From Gnetum montanum (taxonomy: Eukaryota; Streptophyta; Gnetopsida; Gnetales; Gnetaceae), in assembly GCA_015680685.1 (NCBI GenBank), contig MNCI01020473.1, forward strand, positions 156,461-220,460: DNA of 64,000 nucleotides, given 5' to 3'. How positions within the stretch are numbered: the stretch's first letter is position 1; each line of letters starts with the position of its first letter. A program made the translations under genes and the position numbers. The notes below the pieces were generated by a model. The model did no database searches, had not been told where the DNA came from, and saw nothing but the letters and a program-made list of their open reading frames with translations. Below are positions 12,490-24,479 of this stretch, one piece after another.

Positions 12490-12990
12490 TACTTTTTGGA
12501 GTAGGGAAAGTCAAGGTAACATCATCTGCATACAAAAGAAAATTTACTACTTGGAATTCAATTTTGATAGTATGACTCTCTTACTTCTTACATAACCATT
12601 CCTAAATTTCATCAATAAAGATACCAAAGAGAGTTGAGAAAGTGGACAACTTTTCTTAATTCTAATTTTGCTCAACGATTGGATTTTTTCATGCATTGTT
12701 GTCTATAATTTCAATAATTACTTCCTTATATAATCTTTGAGTTATTGTAATCAAATGTAAAGGGATGCCAATTTTATGCAAGTGCAACCATAGTTTTGTA
12801 CAAACCACTAAATTATATGTTTTTACAAAATCAATGAAACAAATAAAGAATTTTTTAATAGGCAATTTTACAAACTCCATACAATGTCTAAGAGTAATTA
12901 AGTAATTAATAGTGGAATGGTTTTATCTAAAACTTGTTTAACAATTTACCCTGACTTGGTTAACTTCATCCCAAGAACTAATTCTATTTT
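12490..12990 (-). pseudogene. LINE (non-LTR) reverse transcriptase fragment
   Basis: On the minus strand the pieces follow the order of a LINE reverse transcriptase: TSFR then NHSTINYLITLR (about 12950-12900), KKFFICFIDFVKTYNLV (about 12855-12805), HKIGIPLHLI, a TLFGIFIDEI-like segment (about 12620-12590) and the catalytic LLYADDVTLTF (about 12545-12510). The catalytic aspartates are intact, but stops and frameshifts interrupt the rest. Endonuclease and 3' end are not recognised. The element was copied by target-primed reverse transcription when active; this is a dead piece. Confidence 0.75.
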
Positions 12991-13639
12991 TAGTAGTGTT
13001 CCATAACTTTGCAATAATATTATTTACAAAAATTTGATAATTGATCAAATTATTTTTACCCCCCTTTTATATAACAATATAGCTTTACTAGTTTTCTAAT
13101 ATAATCCTTAATCAGTTATCTAATTTACTTTTGAAGAAGTCACAAATGATATTATAAATATAACATCTATTTAATAATGATTGTGTTAAATTATAAAGCA
13201 TACTTTCCCAAAGAAGAAATTGAAATGGAAATGCTTAACTCCATAATTTTGAAACCAAAAATGATCTATAGGACACCACTTTTTACAAGGCTTTAATATC
13301 ATCATGAAGGATCTTGAAAACCTGATTAAGAAAAATGATCCAAAATTAATACCTTTAATGTGAATAACTATGACAAATTTTTTGCCTACTATATTTAAGT
13401 CTAGTACATTAAAGAATGTACAACTTAGAAAGATATGCTCTAGGTATGAATTTAACTAGTATAAGTTCATTCTAGTCATTTACTTTATCATGTGTTATTC
13501 AGATTACTACCTTGCAAACTATAGAAAAAATATTAAACACTTTTTTCTTTGAACTTACATTTATGTATATAAAACTAAGTAATCTTTGAAGAAAATATAT
13601 AATTGTCAAATGAAATGAAATTGAAGGTTTATTACATCT

Positions 13640-13955
13640 GAAGACCCATATGATTTATTGAATAGATGTTATATTCTCATAAAAAATAATGATAGATTGT
13701 ACAAATTGATCAAGCACCAATCAAAGCAGAACACATAAATTATATAAGTTTTTTTTGAAATAACATTATAATGTTCTTAAATTGGTAGTCACAGCACAAG
13801 AAAGAAACACATGTAACTCATCTTTAAGGACTTTTGACCTTCATAACCTACAAATATATTCTTCTTAAGGGAGTTGAATCTATCTTCCACTTTTAATTTT
13901 AAGATGATGAGAACCTAAGTGAAGCTTGCTAATAGTATTCCAATATTTGATTATT
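13640..13955. repeat. Second copy of the direct repeat at 11511
   Basis: Matches 11511-11775 over its whole length with about 50 bp of extra sequence near 13858-13895. The two copies bracket the minus-strand LINE fragment at about 2.1 kb spacing. They could be parts of two LINE copies of one family or a segmental duplication. 12991-13639 and 13956-14179 show no recognisable feature beyond AT-rich sequence. Confidence 0.6.
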
Positions 13956-14179
13956 TTGATTTGAAAATATCTAGCTAGGTAAGGAATAATTTCAAGTGGC
14001 ATTGGTCCAAATTTGAAATTTCATTAGTTACAATCATAGTTAGGAGTTAGTCTAGAAGATAATGTGCTCCTTTAAACATTTTTGTAGCCAATAGCATATG
14101 GTCCTCTTCAGTACTTATCATGTTTATGAATTTCATAATACCTTATTGGAGAGGGATTCAATCATGGACAAGCTCATCT

Positions 14180-14420
14180 TGGTAGATAAAAATGTTTGAG
14201 ATCTTGCACAAAAGGACTAAATCTACTAGCAACAAAATGCCAAGAAGAAGTGGATTAAGGATAGAGACCAAAAAGCAACCTTTTTCCACATGATCATTAA
14301 CAAAAAGTTCAAGAAAAAATAAGCATACACTTTGTGTAGGAAAGTGAGTAAGGATATCAAAAATATGTTGGCTTTTTTTCTTTGAGATTTTTTATACAGA
14401 AGCATCAACCCAAATCTATA
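14180..14420 (+). pseudogene. LINE fragment (linker before the reverse transcriptase)
   Basis: The plus strand encodes KKKWIKDRDQKATFFHMII near 14240-14300. This corresponds to the plant LINE signature W(I/L)K(E/D)GD+N(T/S)+FFH, found between endonuclease and reverse transcriptase. It is opposite in strand to the LINE at 12490. It is short and followed by stops. Confidence 0.6.
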
Positions 14421-14807
14421 GTGTTCAAGGCACATCTAATAGAAGTAAAGAAAAACAATTATTACAACTTTACACATAAGATATCTTTATTTAAAAATGG
14501 TCAAAGTTGAAGCTTCCATGAGCACCTAGACAAAAAAAAAGGACTTAATAAATTAAAAGATTAAAACAAAGCTAATAAAGCTTCCACTCATTGTAAAATT
14601 TTACTTTTTTCTAAGAATTTTACAACACAAACAAGGAGGCTGATCTTACTCTTTTAGGTAATTTGTATAACATAAAATTTTGCATAAGTTAAATTATTTA
14701 ATTTAATATATATATTTAATTATGTAATGTTGTCAAATATATTTCAATAGGTTATTTCTAATTTCATAGACTAAGTAATAGGATTATATTATTATTATTA
14801 CCATCAT

Positions 14808-15212
14808 TATTATTGTTAGTATTCTACTTAAGTGAATATAATTTGCTTATCAAAATATTTTATTAATGTTTTGTATGCTTTGTTTTTACTACTATTGATG
14901 CTTAGTCATAGATCTTTTATATATTTTATGGTTAAATGTTAAAGCCCCACTACCCCTAGATGTTTTTCTTTTTGTTGATTTTCATGCTTCACAAGTATTT
15001 TTCTATGCATATTTTATGCTTTATTATGTACATGTAATATATGATATTCTATTCACGAAGTATTTAGAATCATAACTTTACCCAAGCTATACGCTCTATC
15101 ACGCTTATCATCAAAGTAATGTATTAGCTTAGTGGTAAGGCTCTTGATTTGAAAACTTCAAGTCATGGATTCGATTTTGATGGGTAATGCTAAGTTATAA
15201 AGTTCTAATTAT
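14808..15212. repeat. Duplicated host segment, copy 1 (pair with 27317-27721)
   Basis: About 405 bp matching 27317-27721 almost base for base from GTATTCTACTTA to AAGTTATAAAGTTCTAATTA. In this copy an LTR lies directly at the right end; in the other an LTR lies directly at the left end. The segment contains a tRNA-like stretch (see 15121-15190). Confidence 0.8.
15121..15190 (+). repeat. tRNA-like (SINE-type) segment
   Basis: An internal RNA polymerase III promoter can be read: box A TAGCTTAGTGG (15125-15135) and box B-like GGATTCGATTT (15167-15177), about 31 bp apart as in a tRNA. The rest does not fold into a good cloverleaf acceptor stem, so a functional tRNA is unlikely. A SINE head or decayed tRNA pseudogene is the better reading. 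The copy at 27631 has box B GGTTCAATTTT. Confidence 0.55.
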
Positions 15213-15216
15213 GTTA

Positions 15217-15990
15217 TGATGAGAAGCAAGTATACCCTATGCCCAACCATATGAATCACTAGGGTTCACTTGGTGATTTGGTTGAATTCTGTAGACTTGA
15301 GCTTTCTAAGCACACCAATTTCTAGGAGGTGAATCTAAGTGTTGGAATCGTTGTCTTCCCAGTTCTGGTTGTGAAGTTCAAATGTTTGGTTAAGTGTAAC
15401 TCAGACATCTAATTTTTATCATTTTATCTTTTATGGATTAAGTTGCCTAAGAATAAGAATAAAGTAACTGAATGCTTAACTAATCTAATAACTAGCTAAT
15501 ACTTAATTAATTCTAACACAAGCATACATTCCCACTTTCTGTACATATCTTGAACATGTTATAACACCATTGGATTACCAAGCATTAAGTGCTATTAGGG
15601 TTACCAAGTGTTAAATGTATGCTTAAAGTGATCATGCTTATGTTTACTATTTAGTCAATATTAATTGCTAAGTAAAACTTCATTAAAGTCAATTACATGA
15701 ATATTAAATGCTTAAGGAAAAAATTATTCTATTCCAAGTATTGTAAGGTTTTATCAAAAAAGCTCATCTTTATTACCATTTACACTGAAGTGCTTAGGTA
15801 AAACAATGCTTGATTAAAGATCTGTACACTCTTTAACTCCTACTATGGGCACTCAGAAAATATTCTAACTTTGGGGAAAACAAACTACAAGATCTTTGCT
15901 AATAACTAATGAAAAGATGGATGAATCATGTGTCCAAGTGTTGTATTTATAGGTTGGCACACATCCCATGATATTGGGTATTCAATAACA
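15217..15990 (-). repeat. LTR of the Athila-like group, minus orientation, isolated
   Basis: Begins TGATGAGAAGCAAG on the plus strand, which is the complement of the LTR end sequence seen in the other elements. It carries the same internal landmarks in reverse (TTTATTACCATT as poly(A) signal, CTCCTACTATGGGCAC, TATTTATAG as TATA box at about 15946). The far end at about 15990 (AATAACA) does not match TCATCA well. No primer site or polypurine tract adjoins either side and the flanking 5-mers differ (TGTTA, GATCA), so it is a truncated or rearranged LTR rather than a clean solo LTR. Confidence 0.7.
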
Positions 15991-16697
15991 GATCACAAGT
16001 GGCCAGCTTGTACTTGATGTATGAGGTAGAGTTTAAGCATCAAAAAGGCATCAAGCAAAAGCTTGAGATTGCTAATGTCGAACTTGATGTTCTCAAGGTG
16101 AAGTTCACCAATCAATGATCAACTGTTGAGAACCTAGCCAAGCAAATGAACAATTACCAAAAGTTGTGCAATGCACTTAAGCATTTGATATCGAATGTAA
16201 ATAATTTGCTACCTAGTTTGTGAATGTTAAGGAGCTATTCCCTACAGTGCATTGTCTGTGGGATATCCACATTCTAGCCCACACTGGTGAAGCCACATGA
16301 ATTGTCAATGATCCCTAAAGTAAGGAGAAGAAGATGAAGGCATTGTTAAACACCTTTTGTCTTCCACTAAAAGTTGCAACTACAACAAAACAACCATAAC
16401 TGCCTCAACCACCTTGTGTGCCTGAAGTAGGAGAAGGCCATTTGAAGCCTTAGGAGCCTCCATCACCTAGGATTATTTGATCTTCTCTAATGTCTTTGCG
16501 CCATCTAAGGAATTATGTTTGTTAGTTTTGTCCTAGTGTTTAATTTTTTTGTCTTGAACATTACAATTTTGAATCATTATAAAACCATATACTCTAGGCA
16601 CTTAGTTTTTATTGTGTTGTTTGTGTGTCAATAATCCCATACCTTCTCAAATTTTGTAAAGAATTTGAGGAAGAGTTTTCATTTAATCGTGCAGGTG
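15991..16697 (+). pseudogene. 3' end of an Athila-like element: ORF2 C-terminus
   Basis: The plus strand encodes a coiled-coil remnant (GIKQKLEIANVELDVLKV at about 16046-16100) and then LFPTVHCLWDIHIL near 16225. The latter matches the conserved C-terminal motif of ORF2 in Element 2 (MFPQLPCSWKVPTL) and Element 3 (MFLQLPIPWDVPVL). The 3' part (16625-16697) has the family's pre-LTR signature AATCCCATACCTT...GAGTTTTCATTTA. It is cut off on the left by the inverted LTR. Confidence 0.6.
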
Positions 16698-17580
16698 TGA
16701 TGAAGTGTCATGATTTGGCTATGTTAATGGGATGTCATTGATGTGACTCTGTTGATGGGATGTGATTGACGTGATCCTATCGATGTAGGGCTTAACCTAT
16801 TGACATTTACTCATAAATAGGGTATTCTTTTTTCACCTATAAATGTTTGCCTTCTACCACATTTATTGCATCAAGTCACATAGTTGTAACAAAGTTTTTG
16901 TAGTTTTCTTCCCAACAGTTAGAATATTTTTCTAAGTGCTTACAGTAGGAGTCAAAGAATGTATAGATCTTTATTCGAGCTTTGTTATACCTAAGCACTT
17001 TAGTGTGTGTAGTAATAAAGATGAGCTTTCTGATCAAACCTTGTAGCATTTGGACTAGTTTAATTATTTCCTTAAGAATTTAATATTTCAAGCTATTTTC
17101 TTTAATGTTTTAAGTAATTAAAGTAGTTAATTAAGTTAAATTAAATAGTAAACATAAGTACAACCACTTTGAAAATATGTGTAATGCTTGATAATCCTAG
17201 TCATTCTTAACATTTTGTAACCTAGTAATATTATATGTGTTCAAGATGTGTATGATAAGTGGAAACAAATGCTTATGTTAGGATGAGTTAAGTGTTAGCT
17301 AGTTGTTAGATTAATTTAGTGATTAAGTACCTTTAGTATTTTTTATTCTTAGGCAACCTAGAACATAAAAAGATAAAAATGATAAAAATCATATGCCTTA
17401 GTTATACTTAATCATATCTTAGTACTCACAAGTGTAACAGGGAAGAACACAATTACAACAGTTGATTCACCTCCTAGACCAGTGTATGTAGAAACCTAGA
17501 AGTCTTTGGAATTCGATCAAATTGTGTGTGAATGCTTGTGATTTGTATGGTTGGGTGTAGGTTCTACTCACTACTCATTA
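16698..17580 (+). repeat. 3' LTR of the truncated Athila-like element
   Basis: Starts TGATGAAGTG and ends CTACTCATTA. TATA box at 16838-16844 and poly(A) signal AATAAAGATGA near 17011. Its U3 (16715-16790) repeats GGGATGTCATTGATG/GATGGGATGTGATTG-type units, a different palindrome set from Element 2. Immediately after it copia protease sequence begins, so the junction is a later rearrangement. Confidence 0.8.
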
Positions 17581-17595
17581 GTCATTAATTCTATT

Positions 17596-20500
17596 AATCA
17601 AGATACCTGGATTATTAATAGTGGGTTCTTCAATCATATGATTCCTCCAAAAAAAATATCTTCTTGGTAAGCAATTGATCTATGATGGAAGTCCTAAGTA
17701 CAAGCCTAGCTCTCTTTAAAATATCAAAGTTAGATATGGTAACTATCTTAAAATTGAAGGTATAGGTGATTGTATTGTTAGACTATCCAACAACAAAAAC
17801 ATTACTATCAATCAAGTCTATTATGTTCCTTAGTGATTAAACTCATTACTCTGAGTAGGATAAATGTTAGATAAAGGCATTAAAGTTAGCTTCAAAAGTA
17901 AAACATGCATCATAACAAAATCAAATGGAGAACATGTTTACAAAATAAGATCCCTCATTAACAAACTACATTTTTTTAAATTTTGAACATCCATAACAGA
18001 AGATCAAAAAAATTACATCAATACTATTAATCAAATAAAGCCTTCTCATTAAATTAACAATGGCAGTAGCATCACAAAAGCCATGACAAATGAGAATCAT
18101 TAATTTCAGGATGAAGAGGAAAAATTTTGACATAAAAGACTTGGATACACATCCTATTCAAAGATATAAAAATGGAAAAAATGAACAAAACCATTGGCAT
18201 GGAAATCAAAGACATTCTAAAAGACAAAAATGAAGTCTACATCCAAGGCAAGCAAACTAATCGTCATCACTTCAATAGCAAGCAAATATCGAAGGAACCA
18301 TTACATCTCACTCACATGGACCCTTTAGATCCCATGCTAACCACTTTCATTGGAGGAGCAAATTATTTGTTTGTAATGATAGATAACTATTCCAAATTCA
18401 TGTGGACCTATAAGCTAAGAAGCAAAGATGAAACATTCAGTAAGTTTGAAGAATTTTTCATACTAATGAAAAATAAAAATTTCATCATAAAAAAAATCTA
18501 GAAAAATAGACAAGGAGAGTTTATTAATAAAAGATTTACTAATTTTTACACTAGAGAAGGCATTTTTCATCAAACCACATGTGGATACAACTCATAATTA
18601 CATGACATTATTGAGAGGAAAAATAGAACGTTTTAAGACATTTGAAGATGTCTCCTAAAACATGCTAAACTCACATATGTATATTGGATCATGACACTAA
18701 CTATGGAAATCTACATCACAAATAGAATGTTCAGTAACTAAAACAACAAAAAATCCCATATGAGTTCCTAACATTTTTCACATGAGGACATTTGGATGCC
18801 ATGGTTATGTCAAAACACTAAAGTAAATTTTAAGCAAGCTAGATGATATAGGAAAAAAATATTTTTTTTTCATATATGATTCTAAAATTAGTGGGTATAG
18901 CTACTATGATCCTATTACACACAAATTGTAATCATTAAGAGATTTGATTTTCCTATAAGATAATCTTGACACTTTAGAATTCTTTCAAGATAAAAAATAG
19001 ATTCAACCTTAAACTAAAACTAATGCTTAGATTAAAAGAGATCATCCGCATGCTTAGATTGTAGACACAAGTTTTGAAAAAAGGACAAATAGATTAAATT
19101 TCATAACCAACATCACCCATTTAGCACTAAGTCAAGAACCATCAAATATAAAAGATGTCTTGAAGAAAAAAGAATGAAAGGAAATCATGAATGAAGAATA
19201 TAAAGACATTATCAAGGATAATACCTAGGAGCTAGTGGACAAACCCAAAGGAAATAAATTCATAAATTATAGATACCTATAAAAAACCAAATTAAAAAAA
19301 AAGAAAAAATTATCAAACATAAAGCAAGAGTTGTGGCTAGAGGATTTAGACAAAAGAAACATATAGATTATGAGAATATATTTGCACTAGTAGCAAGATT
19401 TGAAATTACTAAACTCATAATTTATGTAGTTATTCATCATGATCTTAAACTCCACCAAATGACTTAAATTTTTCTCAATGACAACATCAGTGAAAAGATT
19501 TATGTCCACTAACCTAAAGGATATGTCATCAAGAAAAAGAATATAAAATGTGCAAGTTGAACAAAACATTATATGAATTAAAGCAAGATCCAAGGGCATG
19601 GTTTTATAAAATCAATGACTATTTACTAAAAAGAGGATTTTCATCTTACATGTTTGATGCCACTTTATACTACAAACATAATAACAAATATTTCATTATT
19701 ATCTCACCTTATGTGGATGATCTTATTTTCATAGCCACAACTAATGAACTAATTGAAGAATTCAAACTTGACATGAAGAGTGATTTTGAAATGGAAGACA
19801 TAGGATAATTAAAATATTTTCTTGGAATTCAATTAAAATAAGATAAGAAGGAAATCAAAGTTCATCAAACAAAATATCCCTTAATCATGTTGGAAAAATA
19901 AAAAATTAGTAGAGAATAAGTCATAATGTCTTATCTTCCTCACAATCTAAAGCTACAATATAAGGATAGTAGACCACTTACAAATGTAATCCAATATAAA
20001 ATCATAATATGAGCTCTTATATTGTTATCCCACACAAGACCATATCTTGAATTTTCTACCTCCTACCTATTACAATTCATGTAATAAGCAAGGAAAAGCC
20101 ATCTCAATGCCCTCATACATGTTCTAAGATATATTAAAGGCATAGTAGATTATGGAATCACTCATACCAAAGGGAATGGATAATTTCATGCCTATTCAAA
20201 TGCTAATTGGGAAGGAGATCATAATGATATCATATCTACATTAGGAATCATTATATTCCATAAATAAAATGCAATATATTACAAGTCTACCAAATAAAAT
20301 TCAATTAGTCTCTCAACTTATGACGTTGAATTCATAGCTATGGCTAAGTATATATAACATATGCTTTGACTCAAAAAGCTCATGAATCACCTGATTTTTC
20401 AAGATGGTCTTCCAATCAAACTATTTAATGACAAGATAGTAGTCATCCAATTATCAAATGAACATGTGCTACACAAGAAATCAAAGCACATAAACCTTAA

Positions 20501-20700
20501 ATATTACTTCATTAAGCAAGAAGTGAGGAAGGGAACCATCAAACCTAAATAGGTGCAATCCAATGATCCATTGGCAAACGTATTAACCAAATCCTTTCTA
20601 CATTATAAAAAGAAGTACCTTTTTCATGGTGTAGGTGTTTTGAAGATCCAAGAATCAAGATAATTATATAAGATAGATCAAGCATTCTATACTAAAGGGA
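17596..20700 (+). pseudogene. pol: Ty1/copia pol remnant: protease, integrase, RT, RNase H
   Basis: In copia order: protease WIINSGFFNHM at about 17607 (the catalytic D of W-I-(I/V)-D-S-G has become N); integrase core LTHMDPLDPM and YLFVMIDNYSKFMW near 18310-18400, then GEFINKRFTNFY and IIERKNRTF near 18515-18630; reverse transcriptase ARVVARGF near 19326, CKLNKTLYELKQDPRAWF at 19551-19604 and YVDDLIFIA at about 19710; RNase H LRYIKGIVDYGIT near 20130 and the tail HVLHKKSKHIN near 20470. Gag and the 5' LTR are missing. AAAGGGAATATTATTAG at 20695 resembles a copia polypurine tract plus LTR start, but the 3' LTR end was not found. Numerous stops and frameshifts. Confidence 0.85.
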
Positions 20701-22570
20701 ATATTATTAGAGATAGCATGTCATGTTTTCTGTACAAAGCCTTGATCTAGAAAATTAAAGATTTGGCCAGAGATAAGAGGAAAATATATGTCTTTCTAGG
20801 GTTGATCCAAAAATTGTACAAACTAGCAAGCATAGTTAATCATATAGAAAGATGACCCGCAATAGAAGGAATGGTAGACTAGAAAAATGTAATGTGATTG
20901 CCCCAAAACAATGCCTTGAAGTTGGTGAAGCTATAGTTGACTCAAAGGACAAGATGCCTTATACAAATGCATATCGTATATGACCCTTAGGATAGATTCG
21001 ATAGTATTAATTGAAAGCATCAATTGCATCACAAGCATCTCAAAGAATGCAAGTGTAATGGGCTAGTAGATGTATTCTTCAACCTTCAATTTTAGCATCA
21101 GGTAAACCCAAGAACCTCTTTCTAGTGATGGTTTTTGGCCTATAATGCACATTGAAGGTGAGGGGAAAGCTACCAAAATCCATGTTAAAGGTTGACAAGG
21201 CCTTTGTAGCAATTTCTTGCAAATGATGAAAGCCATTGTGGGTGGTAAAGTATTAAGGAAAAACCTCTTCCATTTTTTTCTCCATTGTTGGATGATAGAT
21301 CCATGGCTTATTTTGATACCTCTAGTTAGTATCAAACTCAAGTGCCTTCACAAAGTATTTTCTAAACACATCAATCAAGGCATAGCATGCATAGCTTCCA
21401 ACATGCAATGAAATTCCTCCAAGTACCCATCATTTAATCTAAGACTAGCCACTAGATAAAGGAAGAGCAAAGAGTTGATCATAGGACCGAATTGTTATGG
21501 AGGAAAATCAATAGTATAGTGGAGATTGAACTTATTAAGGTACATGCCAAGTTGAAAGCCACCAATGCTGATAGAACATTCTATTTGTAGGAATTGCAAA
21601 GAAGTCAAGCTGAGGTATGATGGTTGCATGAATAATTGGCACATCTTACATTGTTGGTACCTACATCTTTTATAATCACTCTAGAGCATGGATTGAATAC
21701 TTGTAAGATAAGATATTCCAAATGAGTTAGGTTTGGTTAAAAGTTGTATTTATGAAAGATGGCTTAGAATGATAAACTAGGATGTTAAAGCATCAGTCCC
21801 AAGAATGGGAAAGAATAAGATAAGAAAAGGCGAAGTAAGTACTTTTCTTTTCCAACACCTACAAAGGTTAGAGGATGAAAGTAAATCATGGTTCAATTTT
21901 GAGACAAGTACCTTTACATGGAAAAGAAGCACTGGAAGCAAATAAGGCTACTAGGAAAACCAATGATCTAAAAAAGATCCATCTAATAAAGTAAGAAACC
22001 TAGGATGTTGAGGTACATAAGCTACATGAACTTGTAGCTCTATTAAATGAATGAGTAATTGAGGATAGGCATGAGATAAAGTATAAATATGATACCTTAC
22101 ACACCAAATTTTGACAAATGGCTACAAACGAATCAACATTTAAAGAGAAAATGGACCTTTGGAAAACATGTATATTCTCTTCCATGAAGCAATTGTCACT
22201 GTGCTGAAAAGAAGACTCAAAGAACCTAAAGAGGACATGTAGGCAGAACAAAAGAGATATCTCTATGTGTTCCAAAGTTCTACAAGTCGACTGCACATAG
22301 AGCTTGAGGAAAGAATCAATTGAGGGATGGTTGAACTTAATGAAGCCTAGCATGGGCTCTTGTAGGCAAAAAGAAGTCATGAGTAGTTTCAGGCTAATGT
22401 TGAGAAATAGCAACAATCATTCTTGCAAGAGCAAGGACTAATGCATGAATAGAACAGAGAGCTCAAAGTGAGTGTGATAGACCTGGAAGCACAACTTCAA
22501 AGATTTCATATATTTATATCTAACTCCTCTAACTTCTTTCCATACTAAGCACACATGTTAGGAGGATTCT
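20701..22570 (+). pseudogene. Decayed coiled-coil protein sequence, retroelement-derived
   Basis: No motif of a known enzyme is seen. From about 21480 to 22510 the plus strand, read over many stops, gives Glu/Lys/Leu/Gln-rich pieces (MVELNEA, QQSFLQEQGLMHE, RELKVSVIDLEAQLQ) like the coiled-coil half of ORF2 in Elements 2 and 3. It ends with SQSPPPSTSW near 22590. The conserved ORF2 C-terminal motif is not found, so it may belong to another lineage. 20701-21060 may contain the copia 3' LTR. Open frames on the minus strand here are shadows. Confidence 0.35.
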
Positions 22571-24479
22571 TCTCTCAGTCACCACCCCCTAGCACTTCTT
22601 GGTGAGGTGGCTTATCCTATACTATAATATAGTCTTGATCTATATATTTGTCAAGATGTATTCCTCCACATTGATCCTATCATGTGTCTAATTTCAACCT
22701 TGTATTTTAAGCTTTAAATCTATAGAACTCACTTTACTCATTTAAAGAGAAATGATGAGTCATCCAATGATATTTCATAAGTTAATAATAAGCCCTAGAT
22801 TTGAAATGTATGTCATGTACCTTGTGTTTGTGATTTTTGCATCCATGGTTGAAGTTTGTATCTCCTAGGTTTACAACCTAGCCTTCTAGTTTATGATTGT
22901 GGATTTGGTGCAGGTTTTAGGCTTTTCATTATATTTTTGGCTTTGTTCAAAAATCCTTAGAAGCCCTCAACGTATTCCCTATTATGCCAACTTTCATCTA
23001 TGAGAGATTGGTAAAGTGTGAAGGGGCAAGGATTTGTTGGCTTTCCTACACTAACATACCTCCTCTATCAATAAAAGGGCACTAATGTATCTTCCTTGGT
23101 GTCTTGGTCTATCTACCTTTGTCTCTTGGCCTCCTTAGATGTATCCTAGGATGTCTAAGTTGCACTAATGAACCTCTGTTAATGCTCGGGTACGAGTGAA
23201 CCCCTATCATTGTGTTGCAAAAACTATAAATACTTAGGATGAGCTTTGTATTTTCTTTGGATTTTTACATTTGATTTCATGTGAAGAGCTCTTCCTCCAT
23301 TGGGTAAGTGATTGCTTTCTTGTTTTGTTTATTTTGAGTCATCTCTTTCATAAGTGTAGCTAGAATTGATCAAAGTGCTACCTTACTTATGTAGCCAAGA
23401 CCCATTTTTTTGATATAGAGTCTAGTGTGTTCATAGTGAATAGAGATTCTGGTTTTTCCTTAGTCTGACACTATTAATACCTTAAATATTAAAATACCAA
23501 AAATATTATAAAACATTAAAACCAGATAATCTTTTATTCATTTCTCATTTTCATAAGCTACAACAATTCAATCTTATCCAAGGAGATCACAACTGTATAG
23601 CATGGTATTGGATCATCGAGGTTGTGACTTAGACCTATTTTATTTACATTTGTGTGTGATGTTGTACTTGTTTCTTTGAGGGATTACAACATGAGCGTTA
23701 CCCTTGTCCCCAACTAGCATTGCAATGCATGTGTGTTTATTACTTATCTTGTAAAGATAAAAATCCATATAATATTATAAAATATAAAATTACAAATATT
23801 TTTTCTATCTCCTATCATTACAACTTGGGTTATAACTGTAGCATATATACTATAATATCCTTTATATTTCTTAAACTTAATGAAATATGCTAGTATTCTT
23901 TGAAATCCATTCAACATTGTTCTTGAAGGTTACGACTAGATCACATTGCGATTTGTATGATAAATCTAATTGTTCTAAAATCTATGGGATCCCTATCATT
24001 CTCCATAAGGATGACTTTAAGACTTAGCCTTGGCCTAGATACTTCATCTTTCCTAGACTATCTTATTATTGTGATGGGAACCTATTGAATAGATTCCACC
24101 TTAGGTTCTTCCTAAAGAAGTCCAATTGCATGGGTTGCTTTTGTTGCTTACTATATTGGCTGTTGTTATTATTACTATCCTTGTTCTTACCATGGGTATT
24201 TCTCCCTCAACTGTGAAGGTTCAAGCACTTAAGGATCTCTCTTTGGAGCCATCTACAATTACATAGGTGATCATTTAATTAGCATTAGTTACATGAGCAT
24301 AAGCATAGATACTCTTCGATTGTCCATTAGTTAGCTTTGTTTTGAAAAATTGTGACCTTAACATTCTTAAGTAATTATAGTCTTTATAATTTCAATGTCC
24401 TATGGTAGTTAGCCATTTTTAATTTTTACTAATCAATTAATTTGTAATATTTAATTAATTATTATTATATATATGGCCT
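22571..24479. other. No gene recognised; possible diverged LTR near 23.04-23.5 kb
   Basis: A purine-rich stretch (GAAGGGGCAAGGA, about 23020-23033) followed by TGTTGGCTTTCC (from 23036), and a TATA-like CTATAAATACTT near 23226, could be the polypurine tract and 3' LTR of the coiled-coil element to the left. No matching LTR end or second copy was found, so this is weak. The remainder shows no coding or repeat structure I can name. Confidence 0.3.

Noticed and set aside
15121-15190. Functional tRNA gene
   Set aside because: Boxes A and B are present, but the acceptor and anticodon stems do not pair well and box B is mutated.
15217-17580. LTRs at 15217 and 16698 as the pair of one element
   Set aside because: They are in opposite orientations and have different U3 motif sets.
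16698-20700. LTR at 16698 as the 5' LTR of the copia remnant
   Set aside because: Its sequence, ends and landmarks are those of the Athila-like group, a polypurine-type signature precedes it, and no primer site follows.
22000-22416. 138-codon minus-strand frame
   Set aside because: It lies opposite the plus-strand coiled-coil remnant. Its Leu/Phe/Ser-rich composition is what the antisense of Glu/Lys-rich coding gives.
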